Assembly: GCA_018003015.1 (NCBI GenBank)
Contig: JAGNEZ010000044.1
Location: forward strand, 1-54,861
Direction: 5' to 3'
Origin: Phycisphaerae bacterium
GTDB taxonomy: Bacteria; Planctomycetota; Phycisphaerae; UBA1845; PWPN01
DNA: 54,861 bases
The position numbers and the translations under genes are program-made. The notes under the pieces were generated by a model. It had not been told where the DNA came from and did not search any database. It saw only the letters and a program-made list of their open reading frames with translations. The number at the start of each line of letters is the position of its first letter. Position 1 is the first letter of the stretch. Of the stretch, positions 48,168 to 54,861 are shown one piece after another.

Positions 48168-48374
48168 ATATCGTTGCATCAGGCTGAACCCCTCGGACCC
48201 GTTAAGGCCCCAGTTCGCCAACCCGCTTGCTTCGATGGGTCTCTACACACCTTGCCAACCGTTCTGTCTGGCTAGACCAGTTCGGTCGACTTGCGTTGCT
48301 TGAGCTGATCGCACGCCCCGTGGCAAACCACGCGACGCCGATCGCTCGTACGTTTACACGGCGGTTGTTTGTGT

Positions 48375-48401
48375 CACACACTGTTCACTTGTCAAAGAGC
48401 T
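48375..48401 (-). promoter_or_regulatory. boxA antitermination element and 5' strand of the processing stem
   Basis: GCTCTTTGACAA (48390-48401, minus) matches the rRNA boxA TGCTCTTTAACAA. The adjoining 48375-48391 pairs with the trailer at 46456-46471. Confidence 0.8.
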
Positions 48402-48455
48402 TGCGGTCTTCTCGCCCCGCGAGCGGCTTTCGCCTTCCCTCGACGCGAGCCCCTT

Positions 48456-48483
48456 ATGATAACAACCTTCAAAGGGCTGTCAA
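48456..48483 (-). promoter_or_regulatory. 16S promoter P2
   Basis: TTGACA (48478-48483), a 16-nt spacer and TATCAT (48456-48461) on the minus strand; predicted start near 48449, upstream of boxA. Confidence 0.8.
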
Positions 48484-48712
48484 CCCCTTCCGCCGGCAGT
48501 TTTTCGGGATTCTCGAGATTATCCCAAGCCCTTAACTACCAGCGACTTAGTCGGGCTGTGGCGAAAAAAAAGCCGGTTCGCTTCGCCTTGCCGCGACACC
48601 TTCTCAGGGCCAGTTCCAAACCCGGGTGTCTCACCCGAGCACCACCCCAAGCCGCGGGACCAAGTAAAAACCAACCGGTTCGTCCACCCACAACACCCAC
48701 TGGGCAAGAGTC
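48484..48712 (-). other. Leader region between 16S promoters P1 and P2
   Basis: 229 bases, no gene seen. It contains a CGGGTG-aga-CACCCG hairpin near 48624-48640 and a run of 8 T (minus) at 48564-48571 that is not preceded by a convincing stem. Confidence 0.5.
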
Positions 48713-48741
48713 TATATATCACCAGTTCCCACGCCTGTCAA
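48713..48741 (-). promoter_or_regulatory. 16S promoter P1
   Basis: Perfect TTGACA (48736-48741), an ideal 17-nt spacer and TATATA (48713-48718) on the minus strand. An AT-rich 10-bp palindrome ccattaatgg (48752-48761) sits 10 nt upstream of the -35, the position of an UP element or activator site. P1 and P2 are 257 nt apart. Confidence 0.8.
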
Positions 48742-48878
48742 GTCGGAACAGCCATTAATGGGCACGCCCCTCGCCCCACCCGTCCGCGACGACCAAAACC
48801 CTTCGCCCGCTCCCTGCTGTTCCACCCTCCCCCGCGCTTCCCGCCGGCGACTCCAGCCAGACACCAACCCGGCGCTGG

Positions 48879-50024
48879 TCACGGATGAACCGTAAGCGAC
48901 ACGTGGGTGTTGGGTCGCAACTGACGAGAAACCACCTGGGCAACGATGGCTGTCACCATTCCATCGACGGCCATGGCTACCCCTTCCGGATTCCGTTCGA
49001 AAACGTCCTCCGGCGTACCCGCATCCCCGCTGATCCGGATGGCCACGTTGACCGGAATCGAGCCCAGAAACGGGACCCCCAGGCCGGCTGCAGCTCGCTC
49101 CGCTCCGCCCTTGCCGAACAGGTCGTACGCCTTGCCAGTGTCGGGGGCGATGAAGTAGCTCATGTTCTCAACCACACCGAGAACCTCGACGTTCAGCTGC
49201 TGATACATGCGCGCCGCCCGGACCGCGTCCAGCAGGGCCACCTCCTGCGGCGTGCATACCACCACCGCACCGGTCATCGAAATCGACTGCGACAAGGTCA
49301 GCGGCACGTCGCCCGTACCCGGCGGGAGATCCACGATGAGGTAGTCGAGTTCGCCCCACTCGACCTGGCCGAGAAACTGGCGAATGGTGCCGTGGATCAT
49401 CGGCCCGCGCCAGACAACGGCCTGCTGCGGCCCGATGAGAAAGCCGATGCTCATAACCTTGAGCCCGTGAACCCGGACCGGCTGAATGCGATCGCCGACC
49501 AGTGCCGGGCGCTGGTCTTCGACGCCGAGCATCTTGGGGATCGAGGGCCCGTAGACGTCCGCGTCGAGCAGGCCGACTTTGGCCCCTCGGCGAGCCAACC
49601 CCACGGCGACCAGCACGCTGATCGTACTCTTGCCCACACCGCCCTTGCCCGCGCCGACGGCCACCACGCTGTGGACATCCGGCAAGCTGACCTGCTCGGC
49701 AACGCTCGCCACCCGGTGACCCGCTGCAGAGCTATGAGCATGCCCGCAGGTCTGCCCGCCGCCGGGAGCACTGAACTCCACCGCCACCCCTCTGACGCCG
49801 CTAAGGGTGCGCACGGCGGCCTCGATGTCGCTGCGGATACGGTCCTTGAGGGGACAGGCCGGCGTGGTCAGCTCGACATGCACTCGCACCTCACCGTCGA
49901 CCACAGTCACATCCCTGACCATGTCGAGCGATACGAGGTCCTGGTGCAGTTCGGGATCGTTCACTGCGCGCAGAACGTCAACCACCCGCTCGCGCGTCAC
50001 CACATTGCTCTTGAACAACGCCAT
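48879..50024 (-). CDS. Mrp/ApbC/NBP35-family P-loop protein (iron-sulfur carrier type)
   Basis: The 381-residue protein has an N-terminal MIP18/DUF59 domain (about 5-75) and the deviant Walker A GKGGVGKST with a second Lys. Switch motifs DADVYGPSIP and DLPPGTGD and VVENMSYF follow. Mrp proteins carry and transfer Fe-S clusters using ATP. The CxxC pair that usually follows ENMSYF is missing (IAPDTGKAYDLF), so cluster binding must use other residues or may be lost. ATG at 50024 gives the standard start MALF; the longer frame upstream is rejected. Confidence 0.92.
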   Translation of the reverse strand: MALFKSNVVTRERVVDVLRAVNDPELHQDLVSLDMVRDVTVVDGEVRVHVELTTPACPLKDRIRSDIEAAVRTLSGVRGVAVEFSAPGGGQTCGHAHSSAAGHRVASVAEQVSLPDVHSVVAVGAGKGGVGKSTISVLVAVGLARRGAKVGLLDADVYGPSIPKMLGVEDQRPALVGDRIQPVRVHGLKVMSIGFLIGPQQAVVWRGPMIHGTIRQFLGQVEWGELDYLIVDLPPGTGDVPLTLSQSISMTGAVVVCTPQEVALLDAVRAARMYQQLNVEVLGVVENMSYFIAPDTGKAYDLFGKGGAERAAAGLGVPFLGSIPVNVAIRISGDAGTPEDVFERNPEGVAMAVDGMVTAIVAQVVSRQLRPNTHVSLTVHP

Positions 50025-50141
50025 GGTGAGATCTTCCCGCCTGGTTGCTCGACCCCGCCGGGGCCGACGACGCTCGCCGGCCTGCACCTCCGGCAGAGCG
50101 ACTGTAGGGGGCGAATGCGAGGGTTTCAATCGGCCGGCCCG

Positions 50142-51089
50142 CTACTTCGCGACCGGAGCGCGAGCCGCCCGGGCGATCCCCCGAAGCCGCAACCAGTCGG
50201 CGCAGTGCCCCGGCCAAGTGGCGAGCACCGGGTCGCGCGGACCCTTCATCGCTCCCAGACCGAATCCGTGGGGACCCTTCTCGTAGATGTGCATCTCCGC
50301 GGGCACGCCAGCCTTGCGCAACGCCAGATAGAAGTTAATACTGTTTTCAGGGGGTACACCCGTGTCCTCGTTGCTGTGAACCAGGAACGTGGGTGGCGTC
50401 CGGGCGGTTACCTGCTTCTCGTTGGACAGGCTCTCGACCAGCTTCGGATCCGGATTCTCGCCCAGCAGGTTGCGCTTCGAGCCGCTGTGCATCGTCGGCT
50501 CGGTGAAGGTGATCACCGGATACACCAGGATCGCGGCGTCCGGCCGGCAACTGACCCGCTCGATCGGATCGGAGGCCTGGGGGTCGCCGTCGTCGAAGTG
50601 CGTGGCCACCGTCGAAGCCAGATGCCCGCCGGCCGAGAAGCCGATCACGCCGATCTCCTTCGCGTCGACGCCCCACTCCGCACCACGGGCCCGCACCGTG
50701 CGAATGGCCCGCTGGACATCCTGCATCATGGCCGGGTGACGATAGCGCGGGGCAAGCCGGTACTTCAGGATGAAAGCGGCCACGCCCATGCAGTTGAGCC
50801 ATTCGGCCACCTGCTTGCCCTCATGGTCCATGGCCAGCATCACATACGCCCCGCCCGGGCAGACGACCACCGCCCCGCCAGTTGCCATGTCCCGGGGCGG
50901 CAGGCAAACGGTCAGCGACGGCTTGTCGGCGTCTTCCATTCCCACCGCTCCTGGAGCGCCGTGCGGCCAGAGAAGCTCGACTCTGGGCTCTGCCGGGACC
51001 GAGGAGGTCGGTTCCTGGGCCCACGCCCGGTGAGAACCGCCAAGAGCTACCAGACCAACCACAACCATCCGCGCAATGTTCGTTCGCAT
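50142..51089 (-). CDS. Secreted alpha/beta hydrolase (esterase/acetyl-xylan-esterase-like)
   Basis: The 315-residue protein has a signal peptide (cleavage near AWA), an oxyanion-hole region VVCPGGAY, nucleophile GFSAGG, the acid in HSNEDTGVP and the His in KGPHGFG. This layout is found in BD-FAE-like carbohydrate esterases of planctomycete glycan loci. It probably removes acyl groups from polysaccharides outside the cytoplasm. ATG at 51089 is chosen because the signal peptide starts there; GAGAGG lies just upstream. It follows the membrane protein gene after 54 nt. Confidence 0.85.
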   Translation of the reverse strand: MRTNIARMVVVGLVALGGSHRAWAQEPTSSVPAEPRVELLWPHGAPGAVGMEDADKPSLTVCLPPRDMATGGAVVVCPGGAYVMLAMDHEGKQVAEWLNCMGVAAFILKYRLAPRYRHPAMMQDVQRAIRTVRARGAEWGVDAKEIGVIGFSAGGHLASTVATHFDDGDPQASDPIERVSCRPDAAILVYPVITFTEPTMHSGSKRNLLGENPDPKLVESLSNEKQVTARTPPTFLVHSNEDTGVPPENSINFYLALRKAGVPAEMHIYEKGPHGFGLGAMKGPRDPVLATWPGHCADWLRLRGIARAARAPVAK

Positions 51090-51143
51090 GATCCTCTCGC
51101 TTGGCAATGAAAACCCTCAACCTGGCATTCGTGTCCACACGAC

Positions 51144-53735
51144 TCAGCCACCCACCGCCGGCCGTGTGGCCAGATCTCCTTCGATGATCGAACGCAGCAG
51201 GACGAACTCGAGTTCGAAGACCCGCCTCAGTTCGGCGTTCGGCACGACGTCGCCGGTGACACCCATCTGGGCATCGCTGAAGCGCGAACCGAAACCGACA
51301 ACCGTCACCGTGCCCCGACCGTAGCTTACACGGGCGGCGACCGGCCTGCCATGGAGCGTGACGAACGGCTCACCGCCAGCTACCGCGACCGCAGATTGGA
51401 CGGCGACTTCGGCGGGCCAGCCCTTGGGAGTCACCAGCGTCCCACGGCCCACGTCCGCGTGAACAACCTCCATCTTGTACGGCCCCATGAGCCGGTTGGC
51501 GGTGGAGTTCGTGTTCTCCGGGGAATCGATGATGAGCAGCTTGCCACCGTTGCGCACGTAACTGCTGAACTGGTCCTGGACCCGGCGGCTCACCTGGACG
51601 TGGGGATAAAACAGCACAACCAGGTCACCGTCGAAGACGTCGTCTCGCGTGGTTCGTTGCGTGAAGTATCCCAGTCGTAGTATCCATCGCTCGAAAATGC
51701 CGAAACCGTCATCCGCAGCACTGATGAAGCCTCCCTTCGAGAGCGGCCCCCTGCAGTAGGTACGATCGATGGCTACTCGTACCATTGGCCCCACCGGCTT
51801 GGGCAGCGGCATCTGCCCACGATGCACAACGCCAACCACAGTTCCGGTGGCCGCCCAGCTCAGCATGCCGGCCGCAACGAGCGGCAGCCAGGTGCCCGAC
51901 CGACCCCGAACCAGGAGAACACAGATGACCGCCGAAACCGCGCCGCCCAGCGTCAGCGGCCACCGGGGATCGGGTTGCGTGTCGCGGTGATTCAACCATT
52001 CGACCATCCCCAGCATGAGCTCCGGCTTGCCTCGCTCGAAGGCTGCGAAGTTGGAGAAGATGGTTGAATCTGTGAATGCCAGGACCCGCCCAGCGCCGCT
52101 TCTTGTCGACCAGAGTTGGATAAAGGCCCCGTAGCGGGCCTCGGCCCGGTCTTCGATCTGCGGGTAGAAGTTGCTGGCGTGGTAGTCGGCCGGCAGACTC
52201 TTCAGGCCGGTCGAGCGAATGACCGCTCGGCCGCCGCTTCCGGACGGCTCGATCGAACACGAGACGGCGAAATCCATCTCCCTGAGGCGCTGAACAACGG
52301 GATGCGGAAAAACGGATGGAACGTAGCCCTGCTCGAATGGACTCGCCGAAATGCGAAACAGGCAGTCGTACCGATAGCGGAATCCGAACCGCTCGGCGAC
52401 TTGATTCAGGTACATGCCGGTCCCGAACACGTTGGTGTGCTCGCCGATGAGCAACACGCCGCCGCCGCGCTGCACGAATCGGCCAATCGCGTCCACTTCG
52501 CGCGGATTCCCCTTGTCCGCGTACGACTTGGTCGGCGTCTTGAGCACCAGGACATCGCAGTTCCGCAGCGTCTCGTCGCTGATCGGCGACTCGAGGCGAC
52601 CCATGTCATAGAACCGGGAGAGATAGTCGTAGACACACGCATAGTTGTAACCTGACTCGTGGCCATACCATTCGGTGTCGTAGGGCCGGTCGGTACGCTC
52701 CCATTCAGAGTGATACTCGTCGACCAGAACACGGCCGGCCTTGCGCTCGCCGACAGGGCTCCAGACCGTCGCGGCCGTCAAGAGAATCACCGATACGATG
52801 CCGAACAGAACGGCCCCGAGACCACGCGGCCAGCCAGCACCGGGCCCCTTGGCCGGGGCAATCCCTGGACGATCCTGCCTGGCCAGCTCGGGGCGGACAT
52901 CCACGAAGCACCAGAACAGCACGACGGGAGGAATGAGCAGCAGCACATGCACCCAGCGGCTCCAGAACTGCGTGGTTAGACCCAGGTCGGTGTCGTAGTC
53001 GGTACGCAGCGCTCGATGGAGAAAGAGCGCCATCAGCAGGCCGGCCCGCACCGGCAGCCAGACGGCCAGACACGCAGCCAGCCTCAACATGGCCGAGGCC
53101 AGACCCTTGCCGCGCGTGCCGGCCTCAAGTCGCCCCGACCTCACAGCCAACAGCGCGAAGCCACCTGCCAGCAGACACAGGGTGGCAGGGTCGATCAGCA
53201 GCTCCCACGTCGCCCCGAGCATGTGCGTCCGCCGCATCGTGCCCAACGCAACGTCCGCCTGGGTGGCCGCCGCATCTGCCCCGGCCAGTGATGCGATCGC
53301 AGCCAGTACTCGCGGCAGAGGCGACGGAAGATCGTGCGAGCGCGAGGTCAGGACTTCGTATCCCAGCATGACGAGTTGCTGGGTGAGCACGATAAGCCCC
53401 GCTGTGAGTCCGGCGCCGCCCAGGCCTCGCCGGACAACACCGGGCAACGGAAGCAGAACGAATACCGAGCCCACGACCAGCAGGATCGGAGCCAACCCAA
53501 GCGGGAGCGGGCTGCTCTGCAAGCACGGCAGCAGCAGCCCGAGGCACACCAGGAGCATGAGCAGCGCCAGTGCGGCCTGTCCCCGCCGCGGGATTCGATC
53601 GGCCCCTCCAACCAGGAACAGCGAACCCAACACCACGGCACACAGCCAAGAGAGCGGACGCACCGATTCATAGTACTCCTGGCCCAGCAGCCAGGAGCCG
53701 CTCAGTACGGCCAGGCCGACCCAAGCCAGTCTCAT
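51144..53735 (-). CDS. Large membrane protein with two GATase-like (DUF4350-type) domains
   Basis: The 863-residue protein has about nine N-terminal membrane segments. An alpha/beta domain follows (VDEYHSEWERTDRPYDTEWYG..., RFVQRGGGVLLIGEHTN), then two more membrane segments. A second domain of the same kind ends the protein (VAIDRTYCRGPLSKGGFISAADDG, SYVRNGGKLLIIDSPEN). Such domains resemble class I glutamine amidotransferases without the catalytic Cys and occur in GldG/DUF4350 membrane proteins. ATG at 53735 overlaps the previous stop (ATGA) and has GGGAGGGCGG upstream. Function unknown; coupling implies a complex with the next entry. Confidence 0.75.
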   Translation of the reverse strand: MRLAWVGLAVLSGSWLLGQEYYESVRPLSWLCAVVLGSLFLVGGADRIPRRGQAALALLMLLVCLGLLLPCLQSSPLPLGLAPILLVVGSVFVLLPLPGVVRRGLGGAGLTAGLIVLTQQLVMLGYEVLTSRSHDLPSPLPRVLAAIASLAGADAAATQADVALGTMRRTHMLGATWELLIDPATLCLLAGGFALLAVRSGRLEAGTRGKGLASAMLRLAACLAVWLPVRAGLLMALFLHRALRTDYDTDLGLTTQFWSRWVHVLLLIPPVVLFWCFVDVRPELARQDRPGIAPAKGPGAGWPRGLGAVLFGIVSVILLTAATVWSPVGERKAGRVLVDEYHSEWERTDRPYDTEWYGHESGYNYACVYDYLSRFYDMGRLESPISDETLRNCDVLVLKTPTKSYADKGNPREVDAIGRFVQRGGGVLLIGEHTNVFGTGMYLNQVAERFGFRYRYDCLFRISASPFEQGYVPSVFPHPVVQRLREMDFAVSCSIEPSGSGGRAVIRSTGLKSLPADYHASNFYPQIEDRAEARYGAFIQLWSTRSGAGRVLAFTDSTIFSNFAAFERGKPELMLGMVEWLNHRDTQPDPRWPLTLGGAVSAVICVLLVRGRSGTWLPLVAAGMLSWAATGTVVGVVHRGQMPLPKPVGPMVRVAIDRTYCRGPLSKGGFISAADDGFGIFERWILRLGYFTQRTTRDDVFDGDLVVLFYPHVQVSRRVQDQFSSYVRNGGKLLIIDSPENTNSTANRLMGPYKMEVVHADVGRGTLVTPKGWPAEVAVQSAVAVAGGEPFVTLHGRPVAARVSYGRGTVTVVGFGSRFSDAQMGVTGDVVPNAELRRVFELEFVLLRSIIEGDLATRPAVGG

Positions 53736-54727
53736 GATCCGCCCTCCCCACCGGAGCCGGGAGGTGATGTCAGAATCCTCTGCGTGGCCGGGAAAGTCGA
53801 AGAAGATGTTCTCTGTCCTTGCAATGGGGGAGCGGACCCGCCAACGGCCGAGCGTGGATTCGGAGGAACCCGGAGTGGCTGGCCCGTCCAGTAGGTTATC
53901 GCCCATCGCCAGAAATCAGCGTTCTCGCGCATGCCTTCGAACGGCTCGCCGCCTTCACGCTCGAGGTTCTTGTTCTCCGCGAAGCACGTGTCACCAACCA
54001 GGACGACCTTGCCCTTGCCGATCCGGCGCATGATCATCACATTCCTGTCGCCCGGGCCGTAGGCCATCACCCGGGCGTCGGGCTCGGTGCTCACCACCGG
54101 CCAGGCAGCATGGAACCGCACGTAGTTCATGAAACTTCCGGCGTTGTAGTACGGCGACTTGAAGTGCCCGAGCGGCGGCGATTCGGGAATGCGGCCCTGC
54201 GCATCCGGCGGATGCTCACCCAGGTATAGACCGTACTCGGCCATCAATGCCGGCAGGGCGGGCTTCCGCGGGTCCTCGTCGCCCACCGTGCCCACCAGGA
54301 TACCCCCGTTCTCCACAAACTTGCGGATCGCCCGCCGCTCATCGGCGCTGTAGTCCCGCGAAGGCCCAATCGTGATCAGCAGGCCCGCGAAGCAGAAATG
54401 GATGAGGGCACCTGCGACCGGCATGTTCCAGGGTATCGCCAGGTGGATCACTTCCGACCAAGACCACGCCGGCAACCGGCCGAACGGCGTCTCCCCCGCC
54501 GGTGGCGGCCCCAAGCGTCTGTCCACCAAGCTCAGAATCGCTGGAGAACAATCGAGCAGCACCAAGTAGCAGAGATGGCCAACGAGGATCGCCAACAGGC
54601 CGAATGCGGCCCGAGCCAGCCGGCGGGACGGCGAGCTCGCAATCCAAAAAGCCAGCAACGCGAGCATAAGCGCCAAATAGTCCAGCCCGGCAAAGGTCGC
54701 TCCGACCTGCAGAGGAGTTCCGGTCAA
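53732..54727 (-). CDS. Membrane protein with one GATase-like domain, coupled to the large one
   Basis: The 331-residue protein has three or four membrane segments (about 15-32, 38-60, 100-120). An alpha/beta domain of the same type as its neighbour follows (IGPSRDYSADERRAIRKFVENGGILVGTVGDED, then GKGKVVLVGDTCFAEN). The frame is open upstream to a TAA at 54776-54778 with no ATG; TTG at 54727 is the only standard start and lacks a good Shine-Dalgarno. Its stop overlaps the ATG of the 51144-53735 gene. Domain family inferred from pattern only. Confidence 0.7.
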   Translation of the reverse strand: MTGTPLQVGATFAGLDYLALMLALLAFWIASSPSRRLARAAFGLLAILVGHLCYLVLLDCSPAILSLVDRRLGPPPAGETPFGRLPAWSWSEVIHLAIPWNMPVAGALIHFCFAGLLITIGPSRDYSADERRAIRKFVENGGILVGTVGDEDPRKPALPALMAEYGLYLGEHPPDAQGRIPESPPLGHFKSPYYNAGSFMNYVRFHAAWPVVSTEPDARVMAYGPGDRNVMIMRRIGKGKVVLVGDTCFAENKNLEREGGEPFEGMRENADFWRWAITYWTGQPLRVPPNPRSAVGGSAPPLQGQRTSSSTFPATQRILTSPPGSGGEGGS

Positions 54728-54861
54728 ACGCGTGGCTAGTACTACAACGCTAAGGATTCGGCCATCGGCAAGGCGTTATTTCGGCCAAGTATATGCCAAT
54801 CCTGTGTAAACGACGCAGTGTTCGCTTGCGGTGCGAGCATCGGGCTGCCGCATTGCGGGCT

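Noticed and set aside
48564-48571. Run of eight T on the minus strand between P1 and P2 as a terminator
   Set aside because: No stable GC stem could be formed immediately upstream, and it would stop P1 transcription before 16S.

Overview
The window most likely comes from a Planctomycetota genome, probably Phycisphaerae or a related deep lineage. Three things support this. The 16S rRNA gene on the minus strand (46593-48167) carries an exact match to the planctomycete FISH probe EUB338-II (complement at 47776-47793). That 16S gene stands alone with its own promoters and terminator, with no 23S, 5S or tRNA beside it, as is known for many planctomycetes. Two secreted proteins also end in the dockerin-like calcium-loop tail common in that phylum. 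The DNA is GC-rich throughout and ATG, GTG and TTG starts are all used. The phylum call rests on direct sequence evidence; the class is inference.

Layout. 1-6026: the end of a secreted dockerin-tailed protein, a strong terminator, then two glycosidases (GH89 alpha-N-acetylglucosaminidase and GH38 alpha-mannosidase). 6405-16713: an ABC-2 permease on the minus strand, divergent from a six-gene plus-strand run of three different SPFH/band-7 membrane proteins, an ABC ATPase, a second ABC-2 permease and a membrane-anchored protein of unknown function. This is the best candidate in the window for an undescribed system. 16751-20704 (minus): acyl carrier protein, free-standing lipoyl E2 acyltransferase, polysaccharide deacetylase and GNAT acetyltransferase, probably making or modifying an acylated surface glycan. 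20803-27233: the two subunits of DNA topoisomerase VI on the minus strand, separated by a plus-strand gene for a secreted protein with four discoidin-like repeats and a dockerin-like tail. 27459-31551: a tightly overlapping run of secreted OB-fold/EEP nuclease-like protein, Gfo/Idh/MocA oxidoreductase and URO-D-type methyltransferase.

31654-36164: a GT-C membrane glycosyltransferase divergent from a methyltransferase-GT2 fusion and a second methyltransferase, suggesting polyprenyl-phosphate-sugar glycosylation. 36423-44147: a bacterial alpha-2-macroglobulin with an intact thioester motif followed by penicillin-binding protein 1C, a known periplasmic pair. 44368-45876 (minus): a UvrC lacking its usual C-terminal HhH domain. 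46007-46378: a receiver-like reading frame broken by an in-frame TGA. 46415-48741 (minus): the 16S unit, with two promoters, boxA, an RNase III-type stem and a terminator. 48879-54727 (minus): Mrp-family P-loop protein, secreted alpha/beta hydrolase, and two coupled membrane proteins with GATase-like domains.

No CRISPR array, insertion sequence, prophage gene, tRNA or replication origin was recognised. All functions are read from motifs and family knowledge; no database search was run.
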